DNA from: Clostridium jeddahitimonense
Lineage (GTDB): Bacteria > Bacillota > Clostridia > Clostridiales > Clostridiaceae
Direction: 5' to 3'
NCBI GenBank assembly: GCA_000753455.2
Contig: LM994670.1
Span: 800,177 to 864,176 of the forward strand
DNA length: 64,000 nucleotides
The notes under the pieces were generated by a model that did not search any database, was not told the DNA's origin, and saw only the letters and a program-made list of their open reading frames with translations. The position numbers were made by a program, and so were the translations under genes. Below, piece after piece: positions 18,257-28,007 of the stretch (its first letter is position 1; every line of letters starts with the position of its first letter).

Positions 18257-20206
18257 ATGAGTAATAATATAGATAATAGATATGATGTAACTGATCTGAC
18301 GTCTTTAGAAAAGCTTGAGCCAGTTAGAGTAAGACCAGGTATGTACATTGGTTCTACTGGAACTAAGGGATTACATCATTGTATATGGGAAATTTTAGAT
18401 AACTCCATTGATGAAATTTCAAATGGTTATGGGGATAAAGCAACAATAATTATTAATAAAGATAAAAGTATAACTGTTATAGATAATGGAAGAGGGATAC
18501 CAACAGGAATGCACCCAACAAAAAAGAAATCGGGAGTTGAAATGGTATTCACAGAATTGCATACAGGTGGGAAGTTTAATAATAAGAATTATAAAACATC
18601 TGGCGGACTACACGGTGTTGGTGCTGCTGTAGTTAATGCATTATCTAAGTGGTTAGAAGTTGAAGTGCACCAAAATGGAAATATATATAAACAAAGGTTT
18701 GAGTTTGCATATGATAAGAGCCTTAAGAAAGATATGCCAGGGACTCCAGTGACAACTTTAGAGGTAGTAGGAAAAACTAAAACTACAGGAACTAGAGTAA
18801 CATTTAAACCTGATAATGAAATTTTTTCAACTACAGATTTTAAGTTTGATATTATAGATGAAAGATTAAAGGAATTAGCATTCCAAAATAAGGGGATACG
18901 CTTAGAGCTTATAGATAGAAGAAAAGATGAAGAAGTAGTTAAAGAATATTATTCTGAAAGAGGATTGCTAGATTTCATTGAATATCTAAATGAAAGTAAA
19001 TCAGTGTTGCACCAAAATCCAATCATATTTGAAGGCGAAAGAACTGTAGATAATATTCAAATGTTTGGTGAGGTATGTATTCAATTTACAGATTCAACTA
19101 CAGAATATATAGCAAGTTATGTTAATAATATTCCAACTACTGAGGCAGGAACTCATGAAGCTGGATTTAAAACAGGTATGACAAGAGCTTTTAAAGAGTG
19201 GGCAAGAAAACTAGGCCTTGTAAAAGAAAAGGATAAGGATTTTGAAGGTGATGACCTTAGAGAAGGTATGACTGCTATAGTTAGAATTAAAATTACTAAT
19301 CCTATCTTTGAAGGACAAACTAAGACTAAGTTAGGAAGTTCAGAAGCTTATACAATGATGAATGAATTAGCCTATACTAGACTTGGTGAATGGATAGAAG
19401 ATAATAAAGAGCTTGCAACAACAATTATAAATAATGCATTAGCTACAGCTCAAAGAAGAGAAAAGATAAAAAAGATAAATGAAGCTGAAAAGAAGAAAAT
19501 AGGTAAAGGTACTGCACCGTTAGCCGGTAAAGTTGCTGTATGTACATTGAAGGATAATACAGTTAATGAGTTTATCGTGGTTGAGGGAGATTCTGCGGGA
19601 GGTTCTGCAAAGCAAGCCAGAGATAGAAGATTCCAAACTATAATGCCATCAAAAGGTAAGATAATGAATACTGAAAAGCAAAAGCTTGAAAATGTATTAG
19701 CTTCTGAAGAACTGAAGATATTTAACATTGCGGTAGGGACAGGAACCTTAGATAACTATAGAGAAGAAGATTTAAAGTATGACAAAATAATAATCATGAG
19801 TGATGCCGATGTTGATGGATATCATATAAGAACATTATGGATGACATACATTTATAGATATATGAGACCTCTTATACAAAATGGACATCTTTATTTAGCA
19901 CAACCACCATTATACAAGGTTTATAAAACTGTTAAGGGCAAAGAAGTTCATAAATATGCCTATAGTGATGATGAGTTAGAAAGTGTTAAAAAAGAAATTG
20001 GTAAAGGTGCGTTGATTCAAAGATATAAAGGACTTGGAGAAATGAATCCAGATCAACTTTGGGATACAACATTAAATCCTGAGACTAGAACTCTTTTCCA
20101 AGTGACCATAGAAGATGCCGCTAAGGCCGAAAAGATGGTATCTCTATTAATGGGAGATGTAGTTGAACCAAGAAAAAATTATATGTATAAGTATGCGGAA
20201 TTTTAA
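18257..20206 (+). CDS. parE: DNA topoisomerase IV subunit B
   Basis: 649 residues, type IIA topoisomerase ATPase subunit. The GHKL ATPase has EILDNSIDEISNG and the GRGIPTG and GGLHGVGAAVVNALS loops; the TOPRIM domain has EGDSAGGSAKQARDRRFQ near residue 443 and DADVDG near 516. A closely linked A subunit follows after 22 bases. The length and the pairing with a 971-residue A subunit favour topoisomerase IV over gyrase, which removes chromosome interlinks. I chose the ATG at 18257 behind TTGGAGG; the upstream in-frame TTG is inside that site. Confidence 0.88.
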   Translation: MSNNIDNRYDVTDLTSLEKLEPVRVRPGMYIGSTGTKGLHHCIWEILDNSIDEISNGYGDKATIIINKDKSITVIDNGRGIPTGMHPTKKKSGVEMVFTELHTGGKFNNKNYKTSGGLHGVGAAVVNALSKWLEVEVHQNGNIYKQRFEFAYDKSLKKDMPGTPVTTLEVVGKTKTTGTRVTFKPDNEIFSTTDFKFDIIDERLKELAFQNKGIRLELIDRRKDEEVVKEYYSERGLLDFIEYLNESKSVLHQNPIIFEGERTVDNIQMFGEVCIQFTDSTTEYIASYVNNIPTTEAGTHEAGFKTGMTRAFKEWARKLGLVKEKDKDFEGDDLREGMTAIVRIKITNPIFEGQTKTKLGSSEAYTMMNELAYTRLGEWIEDNKELATTIINNALATAQRREKIKKINEAEKKKIGKGTAPLAGKVAVCTLKDNTVNEFIVVEGDSAGGSAKQARDRRFQTIMPSKGKIMNTEKQKLENVLASEELKIFNIAVGTGTLDNYREEDLKYDKIIIMSDADVDGYHIRTLWMTYIYRYMRPLIQNGHLYLAQPPLYKVYKTVKGKEVHKYAYSDDELESVKKEIGKGALIQRYKGLGEMNPDQLWDTTLNPETRTLFQVTIEDAAKAEKMVSLLMGDVVEPRKNYMYKYAEF

Positions 20207-20228
20207 ATAGTACGAAAGGAGATTTTTA

Positions 20229-23144
20229 ATGGCTAAAAAGGAACACAATATTCCAAGAGATAATAATATTTTAAGAGTACCTCTTGAAGAGGCTATGCCT
20301 GATAACTATCTTCCTTATGCAGTAGAAGTTGCTAAGGATAGAGCGTTACCAGATGTTAGAGATGGTTTAAAGCCTGTACATAGAAGAATACTTTATGGCG
20401 CATATATGCTAAAGGCTTTTCCAGATAGACCATATTATAAATCTGCAAGAATAGTAGGGGACGTACTAGGTAAATTCCATCCACATGGAGATTCATCAGT
20501 TTATGATGCTATGGTATTAATGGCTCAAAACTTTTCTACAAGAGAGCCTTTATTTGATGGACATGGAAACTTTGGTTCTATGGATGGTGATGGAGCTGCG
20601 GCAATGCGTTATACAGAAGCTAGACTTTCTAAGATAGCTATGGAAATGCTAAGAGATATAGATAAGAACACCGTTGATATGGTTCCAAACTATTCTGATT
20701 CTGAAATGGAGCCTAAAGTGTTACCAGCTAGATATCCAAATCTTTTAGTTAATGGTACATTTGGGATAGCGGTTGGATTAGCAACAAATATCCCACCACA
20801 TAATTTAGGGGAAGTAACAGATGGTGTACTTGCATATATTGATAACCCAGAGATAACTACAAAAGACTTAATGGAGTATATAAAAGCACCAGACCTTCCA
20901 ACAGGTGGAGTATTAATAGGAAAAAATTCTCTACTATCTGCTTATGAAACTGGTGAGGGAAAAGTTACATTAAGAGCTAAGACTGATATAGAAAAGTTAG
21001 AGAATGGTAGATGGGGAATAGTTATAACAGAATTCCCTTATAGAAGAAATAAATCAAAGATACTTCAAACAATATCTGAAATGACTGGAGATAAAAAGCA
21101 TCAAAAAGCATTAGAAGCTATTGCAGATATAAGAGATGAGTCAGATAGAACCGGTGTTAGAGCTGTTGTTGAACTTAAAAAAGTAGCAGACAGAGAAACA
21201 GCAGATAAAATATTAAAGTATCTATTTAAGAAAACAGACCTTCAATCTAACTTAAGCTTTAACATGGTAGCTTTAGCAAATGGTAAACCTCAAACTATGG
21301 GGTTAAAAACTATAATAACTCACTATGTTAACCATCAAAAGGATATAGTAACTAGAAGAACTATAAGAGAGTTAGAAATAGCTGAGAAGAGACACCATAT
21401 TGTTGAAGGATTTATAAGAGCTATAGATGTTTTAGATGAAGTAATTAAAACAATTAGAGAATCTAAGTCTAAGAAAGATGCAGGAGAAAACCTTATAGCT
21501 AAGTTTGGATTTACTGCAATTCAAGCAGAAGCTATATTAGAGCTTATGCTTTATAGATTAACTGGTCTTGAGATAAAGGTATTCCAAAAAGAATATGCAG
21601 AGCTTGAAAGAACTATTAAGAGATTAAGAAAGATATTATCAGATGAAAAAGAGCTTCTTAAAGTTATAAAGGAAGAATTAAAAGAAGTAACTGATAAATA
21701 TAGAAACCCAAGAAGAACACAAATAGTTGAAGATGATAGCGAAGCTAAGATTGATATAGAAGAGCTTATAGTTGTAGAGGATGTTATGATAACTCTTTCT
21801 AAAGATGGATTTATAAAGAGAATACCTCTTAAAACATATAATAGATCAAATTCTAATGCTGATGATATAGATTATAGAGAAGGCGATGAGCTTAAATTCT
21901 TAATTAAATCTAATACTACTGAAAGCTTAATAGTATTTACTGATAAAGGAAATATGTATCAAACAAAAGGAATTAATATTCCAGAGCTTAAGTGGAAAGA
22001 AAAAGGTGAAAGAATAGATTCTATTATTAAAACCTTAAACTTAGAGGAAGAAAATATAGTACAAGTAATGTCCATTCCTTTATTTGATGCAAATAAATCT
22101 ATTCAATTTATAACAAATAAGGGAGCTATAAAAAAGAGCTCTTTAGATAAGTTCCAAACTAATTACAGTAAGTTACAAGCTATAAAGATTAAAGAAGGTG
22201 AGGCTGTACTTGATGTAATTATGCTTGAAAATGAGGAAAGTAAATCATTCTTAAGCGTTGTTTCGAAAAATGGATTGAAGTTCACACTTGAGATACCAGC
22301 AATTGAAGATACTCCAAGAAATGTTTTAGGATTATCATTGTTTAACTTAACTTCAAATGATGAGGTTGTAAAAGTTGAGTATGTAGATCAAATTGAGTAT
22401 AAACAATTCTGGGTGGGTATTACTCAAAAGGGAAGTATAAGATCCTTCTCTAGAGGTAGAAGCAATGACAGATTAAAAGTAAATACAGATACAGCTAGTG
22501 AATTACTTTTATTTACTGATAAAGGAAATGTATTTAAGATACCAACATTCCTAATTCAAAATGTAACTGAAACAGAAATACAATTAGATGCATTAATAGA
22601 TGGATATACAACTAAAGAAAAAATAATAGATATATATTCAGTTAAAAGTTACGATGAAAAAAGGCTAGTGTATTTCTTTACTAAAAAGGGAATGATAAAA
22701 AAGACTTCGTTAAAAGAGTACGACGGTAATTATGCTTATCAGGTGGCATATAAATTAAAGTATGAAAATGATGTTGTTGTTTCGGTTAATATATGCAATG
22801 AAGGTAATGGAAATGTGATTATAGCAACTAAAAATGGTATGGCTATAAGATTCCTAGAGGAAAGTGTAAATACTATGGGAAGAGTTGCATCAGGGGTTAC
22901 TGGTATTAGCTTAAGAGATGATGACTTTGTAATAATGGGTAAAGTTATTGAGCTTAAAAGTGGCTCAACTAATGATGAAATTGCTATAGATAATATTGAG
23001 ATAGACTTAACGTTAACAACAAGAAATAAAGAAGTAAAAGTTGTAGATATAAACGATATTAAACTTCAAAACAGGGCAGGAAGAGGAACAACAGTAATGG
23101 TTACTGCTTTTGAAGATGAGGTAGTAGAAGCGGAGTTTAATTAA
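20229..23144 (+). CDS. parC: DNA topoisomerase IV subunit A
   Basis: 971 residues. The winged-helix core has [17 protein letters not shown] (about 77-93) and the catalytic tyrosine in AAMRYTEAR near residue 127; a C-terminal beta-propeller region spans about 500-960. The quinolone-determining positions keep serine and aspartate ([10 protein letters not shown]), so the allele looks susceptible. The motif QNRAGRG near the C terminus recalls the gyrase box QRRGGKG but lies at the end instead of in the first blade. Ribosome binding site AAAGGAG. It follows parE directly and forms the A2B2 enzyme. A second gyrase-like identity is the alternative. Confidence 0.85.
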   Translation: MAKKEHNIPRDNNILRVPLEEAMPDNYLPYAVEVAKDRALPDVRDGLKPVHRRILYGAYMLKAFPDRPYYKSARIVGDVLGKFHPHGDSSVYDAMVLMAQNFSTREPLFDGHGNFGSMDGDGAAAMRYTEARLSKIAMEMLRDIDKNTVDMVPNYSDSEMEPKVLPARYPNLLVNGTFGIAVGLATNIPPHNLGEVTDGVLAYIDNPEITTKDLMEYIKAPDLPTGGVLIGKNSLLSAYETGEGKVTLRAKTDIEKLENGRWGIVITEFPYRRNKSKILQTISEMTGDKKHQKALEAIADIRDESDRTGVRAVVELKKVADRETADKILKYLFKKTDLQSNLSFNMVALANGKPQTMGLKTIITHYVNHQKDIVTRRTIRELEIAEKRHHIVEGFIRAIDVLDEVIKTIRESKSKKDAGENLIAKFGFTAIQAEAILELMLYRLTGLEIKVFQKEYAELERTIKRLRKILSDEKELLKVIKEELKEVTDKYRNPRRTQIVEDDSEAKIDIEELIVVEDVMITLSKDGFIKRIPLKTYNRSNSNADDIDYREGDELKFLIKSNTTESLIVFTDKGNMYQTKGINIPELKWKEKGERIDSIIKTLNLEEENIVQVMSIPLFDANKSIQFITNKGAIKKSSLDKFQTNYSKLQAIKIKEGEAVLDVIMLENEESKSFLSVVSKNGLKFTLEIPAIEDTPRNVLGLSLFNLTSNDEVVKVEYVDQIEYKQFWVGITQKGSIRSFSRGRSNDRLKVNTDTASELLLFTDKGNVFKIPTFLIQNVTETEIQLDALIDGYTTKEKIIDIYSVKSYDEKRLVYFFTKKGMIKKTSLKEYDGNYAYQVAYKLKYENDVVVSVNICNEGNGNVIIATKNGMAIRFLEESVNTMGRVASGVTGISLRDDDFVIMGKVIELKSGSTNDEIAIDNIEIDLTLTTRNKEVKVVDINDIKLQNRAGRGTTVMVTAFEDEVVEAEFN

Positions 23145-23271
23145 GAATTCATAGTTATGAATTTTCAATTAAGTCTAAAACTACTTAGGAAGTTTATGAA
23201 ACTATATTTAACGAGACTGCATAGCAGTTTCAATAATAATTATAAATTTATCATTGAAAATTTTTAATTAT
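23142..23271. repeat. class C AT-rich modular palindrome, copy 1
   Basis: Outer hairpin at left pairs AATTAAGAATTCATA with TATGAATTTTCAATT. Inner hairpins are AAACT...AGTTT and GACTGC-ATA-GCAGTT within GAAACT...AGTTTC. The outer right part pairs ATAATTATAAATTT with AAATTTTTAATTAT. The parC stop codon TAA is the first three bases of the left arm. Confidence 0.65.
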
Positions 23272-23286
23272 ATAAAGGGAGGTTTT

Positions 23287-23826
23287 ATGATGAAGGTTGC
23301 TGTTTTATTAGCAGAAGGATTTGAAACTTTAGAGGGATTAACTGTAGTAGATATAATGAGAAGAGCTGGTGTATGTTGTCATACCTTTGGAACTAAGTCT
23401 AAAAAGGTTAGGACATCACATGATGTAGTTGTAGAAGCGGATAAGTTATTAAGCGATGAAGTTTTAGAATACGATATGATAGTTTTACCAGGTGGAATGC
23501 CAGGGTCAGTTAATTTAAGAGATGACGAAAAGGTAAACGAAGTAGTTATGGATTTTTACAATAATAACAAATTAGTAGCTGCAATATGTGCAGGACCAAT
23601 AACTTTAGGAAAACTTAAAATTTCAGAAGGTAAAAATGTTACATGCTATCCAGGCTTCCAAGACCAACTTGGTAACTGTAATTACAAAGAAGAGTTAGTT
23701 GTAGTAGATGGAAATGTAATAACAGGAAGAGGGCCTGCAGCAGCAATACCGTTTGCTTTTGAATTGTTAAAACATATTGCACCAGATAAGGTTGAAGATT
23801 TACAAAAGGCTATGCTTTTTAAATAA
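23287..23826 (+). CDS. DJ-1/PfpI/ThiJ family protein
   Basis: A 179-residue single-domain protein of the class I glutamine amidotransferase-like fold. The nucleophile elbow is AAICAGP (Cys near residue 105), the acidic partner is E16 in AEGFE, and GRGPAAAIPFAFELL closes the domain. Members act as deglycases, chaperones or peptidases; the sequence cannot tell which. The start has GGGAGG before ATGATG; the longer frame from 23254 lacks a site. It stands alone between a class C element and a terminator. Confidence 0.88.
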   Translation: MMKVAVLLAEGFETLEGLTVVDIMRRAGVCCHTFGTKSKKVRTSHDVVVEADKLLSDEVLEYDMIVLPGGMPGSVNLRDDEKVNEVVMDFYNNNKLVAAICAGPITLGKLKISEGKNVTCYPGFQDQLGNCNYKEELVVVDGNVITGRGPAAAIPFAFELLKHIAPDKVEDLQKAMLFK

Positions 23827-23898
23827 TTTATAAGTAAATTAATAGTGAATAGTTAAAAGATATAATTGTTTAAACAATTTTTTAATAATATAATTTTA

Positions 23899-23924
23899 AA
23901 AGTCAGCGTAAGCTGACTTTTTTC
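23899..23924 (+). terminator. intrinsic terminator
   Basis: AGTCAGC-GTAA-GCTGACT (7-bp perfect stem) and six T residues. Confidence 0.85.
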
Positions 23925-23980
23925 CTAAACTCTTAACTATAAACTCTAAACTTTTAACTAATAAAAAGGGGTGATTCAGG

Positions 23981-25747
23981 ATGGAAAAATGGACTGTTAG
24001 AAATGTGAAATTTAATTGTGAAGCTTTTGCTAAAGCTCTTGGTGTTAGCAATGTAGTTGCTAGACTTTTAGTTAATAGAGATCTTTATAAGCTAGATGAT
24101 GCGAAGAGTTTTTTAAATAGTAACATAGATAACTTTGAAGATTATAATGAATTATTAGGTATGGATAAAGCTATAAAAATAATGAAGAATAGTATAGATA
24201 AGGGTGAAAAGATACTTATTGTTGGAGATTACGATGTTGATGGAGTAATTAGCTCTTATGTTCTTTATAGTGGATTGAAAAAATGTAAAGCTAATGTAAG
24301 TTATGTGATTCCAGATAGAATAAAAGATGGATATGGCATAAATGAGAACATAATAAAAAATGCTCATGCAAATGAGACAGATTTAATAATAACTTGCGAT
24401 AATGGAATATCGGCTATAGACCAAATAAGGTTAGCCAAAGAATTAGGGGTGAAAGTTATAATAACTGACCATCATGATGTTCCTTTTGTTGAAGATGAAA
24501 AAGGTAAAAGAACATTTATACTTCCAGAAGGCGACTCTGTAATTAATCCAAAGCAAGAAGACTGTAAATATCCTTTTAAAAAGCTTTGTGGTGCTGGAGT
24601 AGCATATAAATTTATTGAAGGTATGTATGAAGCTTATGGAATAAATAAAAGTGAAGCTATAGAGTTATTACAGTATGTTGCAATTGCTACTGTTTGTGAT
24701 GTAGTGGATTTAGTTGGAGAAAATAGAATAATAGTAAAAGAAGGCCTAAGAATAATAAATAAAACTAAGAATATAGGGTTAAGAGCTTTGTTTAAAGAAA
24801 CTGGCCTAGATACTAAAGAAATTTCTGTATATGCATTAGGTTTTGTTATTGGACCAAGTATAAACGCATCAGGACGTTTAGAACAAGCGGAATGGGCTTT
24901 AAAAATGTTATTATCAGAAAATGAAGAAGAAGCAGAAGAACTTGCTAAAAAACTTAATGAGTTAAATAAAGAAAGACAGGAACTTACAAAAGAAGGATTA
25001 GATAAAGCTATTGAAATAATTGAAAGTAATAAGATGAATGAGGAGAAAGTATTAGTTGTATACTTAGAAGATACTCACGAAAGTATAGCTGGAATAATTG
25101 CAGGTAGAATAAGAGAAAAATACAACTTGCCAGTTATTGTATTAACATCAGCTCATGAAGGGGCAAAAGGATCAGGAAGATCAATTGAAGAGTATAATAT
25201 GTTTGAGGAACTAATAAAGTGTAAAGACTTATTGGGGAAATTCGGAGGACATCCTATGGCTGCCGGTATGTCTATTGCAAATGAAAATATAAATGATTTT
25301 AGAAAAAGATTAAATGCTCAAACTACATTAACCGATGAAGATGTAATTCCAAAGGTATCTATAGATATGCCTTTATTATTGAAAGATATTAATTTTAATC
25401 TTATTGAAGAAATATCAGAACTTGAACCTTATGGAAAGGCTAATCCTAAGCCAACATTTGGTATGAAGAACTTAAAAGTGTTGGAATTAAGAATGTTAGG
25501 CAAGGATAAGAATGTTCTAAAAATGAAGTTAAGTGACGGAACTCTTTTTATAGATGGAATCTATTTTGGAGATATAAAGGGTTTTGAAGAATCTTTAAAA
25601 CTAAGTTATGGTGAAGATGAATATAACAAGGTATTTAATGGATATCCTAATGGTGTAAAGATTGATGTAGTATGCGTGCCAGAAATAAATGAATTTAGAG
25701 GAAATAAAAAAGTTCAATTAATAATACAAAATTATAGATTTAATTAA
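23981..25747 (+). CDS. recJ: single-stranded-DNA-specific exonuclease RecJ
   Basis: 588 residues, near the length of E. coli RecJ. DHH-phosphoesterase motifs: GDYDVDGVISSY near residue 83, CDNGISA, and TDHHDVP near 160-166, then the DHHA1 domain with GRIREKY, GSGRS and GGHPMAAGMS near 421, and a C-terminal oligonucleotide-binding domain (about 470-588). It degrades single-stranded DNA 5' to 3' in recombination and mismatch or base repair. Ribosome binding site GGGGTGATTC. No neighbour suggests a special role. Confidence 0.93.
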   Translation: MEKWTVRNVKFNCEAFAKALGVSNVVARLLVNRDLYKLDDAKSFLNSNIDNFEDYNELLGMDKAIKIMKNSIDKGEKILIVGDYDVDGVISSYVLYSGLKKCKANVSYVIPDRIKDGYGINENIIKNAHANETDLIITCDNGISAIDQIRLAKELGVKVIITDHHDVPFVEDEKGKRTFILPEGDSVINPKQEDCKYPFKKLCGAGVAYKFIEGMYEAYGINKSEAIELLQYVAIATVCDVVDLVGENRIIVKEGLRIINKTKNIGLRALFKETGLDTKEISVYALGFVIGPSINASGRLEQAEWALKMLLSENEEEAEELAKKLNELNKERQELTKEGLDKAIEIIESNKMNEEKVLVVYLEDTHESIAGIIAGRIREKYNLPVIVLTSAHEGAKGSGRSIEEYNMFEELIKCKDLLGKFGGHPMAAGMSIANENINDFRKRLNAQTTLTDEDVIPKVSIDMPLLLKDINFNLIEEISELEPYGKANPKPTFGMKNLKVLELRMLGKDKNVLKMKLSDGTLFIDGIYFGDIKGFEESLKLSYGEDEYNKVFNGYPNGVKIDVVCVPEINEFRGNKKVQLIIQNYRFN

Positions 25748-25792
25748 AGTTAAACGAGTTAGATAAAGTATTAAAATAGGCTAAAAATTGAA

Positions 25793-25822
25793 GAAGGAAA
25801 TGCTAAAACATTTCCTTCTCAA
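25793..25822. terminator. bidirectional terminator between recJ and the SASP gene
   Basis: GAAGGAAATG-CTAAAA-CATTTCCTTC, a perfect 10-bp stem. On the - strand it is followed by TTCAATTTTT, so it best serves the SASP gene. Confidence 0.7.
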
Positions 25823-25894
25823 TTTAAATACTAGTTTTTACAAGATTATGATGTTGATATTCTTAGCATATGTAGTGAGTGTTATAAATAGTGG

Positions 25895-26077
25895 CTATTT
25901 TAAACCAGATTCATATTGTTCAACCATACGTTTAACCATTTCACCACCAACGCTACCACATTGTTTAGAAGTAAGGTCTCCATTATAATCTGTAAATGGA
26001 ACTCCCATTTCTGTAGCAACTTGACTCTTGAATTTTGCTAAACCTTGTTTAGCTTCAGGTACTAAATTGTATGCCAT
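25895..26077 (-). CDS. small acid-soluble spore protein, alpha/beta type
   Basis: A 60-residue protein with the family's conserved blocks: LVPEAKQGLAKFKSQVATEMG, then YNGDLTSKQCGSVGGEMVKRMVEQYE. The germination-protease cleavage region near residue 20 (KFKSQVATEMG) is recognisable. These proteins coat spore DNA and protect it from UV and heat. An ideal AAGGAGGTG ribosome binding site lies seven bases before the ATG. A cysteine in SKQCGSVGG is a small deviation from the more common G or A. Forespore sigma-G expression is expected, though I could not find a convincing promoter. Confidence 0.95.
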   Translation of the reverse strand: MAYNLVPEAKQGLAKFKSQVATEMGVPFTDYNGDLTSKQCGSVGGEMVKRMVEQYESGLK

Positions 26078-26225
26078 AATCTTTCACCTCCTTTTATCTT
26101 GCTGTTAATAGCTTATCCAAATTTCTAAGTTCTATTTTATTTAATTAAAGGAAAAGGTGGCAAAATAACGACTTAGTGGTAAAATAGAGATGATTTATAA
26201 TTAAAAATTTTATATGAGGTGTTTT

Positions 26226-27299
26226 ATGAGTAAATATAAAATAATAATGACTGGTGGGGGAACAGCAGGACATGTAACTCCAAACTTGGCATTGATCCCT
26301 GAACTGAAGAAGAGAGGGTTTGATATAAAGTACATAGGAAGTATAGATGGGATTGAGAAGGAAATTATAGGAGATGCTAATATTCCATATTTCCCAATTT
26401 CAAGTGGGAAATTAAGACGTTACTTTGATATGAAGAATTTCTCTGACCCTTTCAAGGTAATGAAAGGTATTTATCAAGCTAAGAGGATTTTAGATAAGGA
26501 AAAGCCAGACGTAGTTTTCTCAAAGGGAGGATTTGTTGCAGTTCCTGTAGTTATTGCTGCATCAATGAAAAAGATACCTGTAGTATCTCATGAATCCGAT
26601 TTAACTCCTGGATTAGCTAATAAACTTTCTGCACCTTTCTGTAATAAGCTTTGTGTAACATTTAGGGAAAGTTTAGCCTATGTGAAAGATGGAAAAGGCG
26701 CTTTAACAGGAACACCTATAAGAAGTGAAATACTACAAGGAAGTAAGATAAGAGGAAAAGAAATATGTGGCTTTAGAGATGATAAAGAGATTTTACTTGT
26801 TATCGGTGGAAGCTTAGGAGCTAAAAGTATTAATGATGAAGTAAGAAGAGAGTTAAATAAAATTCTAGTAGATTTTAATATTATTCATATATGTGGTAAA
26901 GGAAACTTAGATCAAAGCTTAAATTCAATAAGTGGATATAAGCAGTTCGAGTATGTAAAAGAGGATTTACCTCATTTACTTCAAGCAGCAGATTTTATAA
27001 TATCTAGAGCTGGTGCTAATGTAATATTTGAATTATTAGCATTAAAAAAACCGACTCTTTTAATACCTCTTTCTAAAAAGATAAGTAGAGGAGATCAGAT
27101 TTTAAATGCTAATTCTTTTGAAAAAGAAGGTTATTCTTTAGTATTAGATGAAGATGAAATGATGGAAAAGCATAATTTAACTGATAAATTAACAGAATTG
27201 AAGAATAATAGGAATAAACTTATAACTTCGATGCAAAATAGTAAAGTAAAAAACGGAGTTGATGAAATTATAAGCATAATTTTAAAAAGTTTTAATTAA
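26226..27299 (+). CDS. murG: UDP-N-acetylglucosamine--undecaprenyl-PP-MurNAc-pentapeptide GlcNAc transferase
   Basis: 357 residues, GT28 family. The N-terminal nucleotide-binding loop is [12 protein letters not shown] (about 8-19) and the C-terminal UDP-GlcNAc site includes [10 protein letters not shown] and [26 protein letters not shown]. It makes lipid II at the inner face of the membrane. It stands alone here, outside a mur/division cluster, as in other clostridia. The start is the ATG at 26226 behind TGAGGTG; a start 12 bases earlier would overlap that site. Confidence 0.93.
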   Translation: MSKYKIIMTGGGTAGHVTPNLALIPELKKRGFDIKYIGSIDGIEKEIIGDANIPYFPISSGKLRRYFDMKNFSDPFKVMKGIYQAKRILDKEKPDVVFSKGGFVAVPVVIAASMKKIPVVSHESDLTPGLANKLSAPFCNKLCVTFRESLAYVKDGKGALTGTPIRSEILQGSKIRGKEICGFRDDKEILLVIGGSLGAKSINDEVRRELNKILVDFNIIHICGKGNLDQSLNSISGYKQFEYVKEDLPHLLQAADFIISRAGANVIFELLALKKPTLLIPLSKKISRGDQILNANSFEKEGYSLVLDEDEMMEKHNLTDKLTELKNNRNKLITSMQNSKVKNGVDEIISIILKSFN

Positions 27300-27347
27300 A
27301 ATAAGCTATAAATTTAAACAATATGCGAAATAATTACTGTTGTTAAC

Positions 27348-27375
27348 TTGAAAAAAAATTCAGCTGTTATATAAT
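27348..27375 (+). promoter_or_regulatory. sigma-A promoter of the flavodoxin gene
   Basis: TTGAAA and TATAAT with 16-bp spacing, about 57 bases upstream of the start codon. Confidence 0.6.
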
Positions 27376-27431
27376 AAAATATGAAGTGTAAAAATAGGAA
27401 CTATTTTAGGGAAAATAAGAGGTGCTAGTAT

Positions 27432-27860
27432 ATGAAGAAAGTTTCAATTATTTATTGGAGCAACGGTGGTAATGTTGAACTTTTAGCTAACTGCATTGCA
27501 GAAGGCGTTGAAGGTGAGGTAGAAATAAACTTAAAACATGTTAACGATGCTTCAGAAGAGGATGTTATAACAGCTGATGCTATTGCAATGGGAAGTCCTG
27601 CAATGGTAGATGATGGAATAGAACAATTAGAAATGAAACCCTTCATTGATAAGTTATCTACTATAAGATTTAATAATAAACCTTTAGTACTATTTGGATC
27701 TTGTGGCTGGAGAGACGACAAATTTATATATAATTGGGAATCTGCAATGAAAGATTATGGATTTGAGGTTATTGGTAAAGTAGTTTGTAAAGAGTCGCTT
27801 ACAGGAGAAGAAGTGGAAAAAGCTAAATCTTTAGGAAAAGAATTAGTAAATTTAATGTAA
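27432..27860 (+). CDS. flavodoxin
   Basis: A 142-residue short-chain flavodoxin. The first strand (VSIIYWSNGGNVELLA) corresponds to the FMN phosphate-binding loop, though the usual TGNT is replaced by SNGGN; ADAIAMGSPAMVDDGIE and LFGSCGWRDDKFI provide the isoalloxazine loops. It carries low-potential electrons. The position directly before pyruvate:ferredoxin oxidoreductase makes it a plausible electron acceptor for that enzyme, but each gene has its own regulatory region. Ribosome binding site AAGAGGTGC. Confidence 0.92.
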   Translation: MKKVSIIYWSNGGNVELLANCIAEGVEGEVEINLKHVNDASEEDVITADAIAMGSPAMVDDGIEQLEMKPFIDKLSTIRFNNKPLVLFGSCGWRDDKFIYNWESAMKDYGFEVIGKVVCKESLTGEEVEKAKSLGKELVNLM

Positions 27861-27867
27861 GTAAAAC

Positions 27868-27896
27868 CTTGTTAGAGTGATCTCTAGTAAGTTTTT
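27868..27896 (+). terminator. intrinsic terminator of the flavodoxin gene
   Basis: CTTGTTAGAG / CTCTAGTAAG (10 bp with two G-T pairs) followed by TTTTT. Confidence 0.65.
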
Positions 27897-28007
27897 ATAT
27901 ATAACTTAAACCTTAAAATTACTTTAAGATTTATTATATGTAATATATTCATATATTATATAATGAATTTTATTGGTTATTTTTAGATGGAAAGAGAGGT
28001 AGACACA

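Noticed and set aside
25788..25988. 66-codon + strand frame opposite the SASP gene
   Set aside because: It overlaps the terminator and the clear spore protein gene on the other strand.
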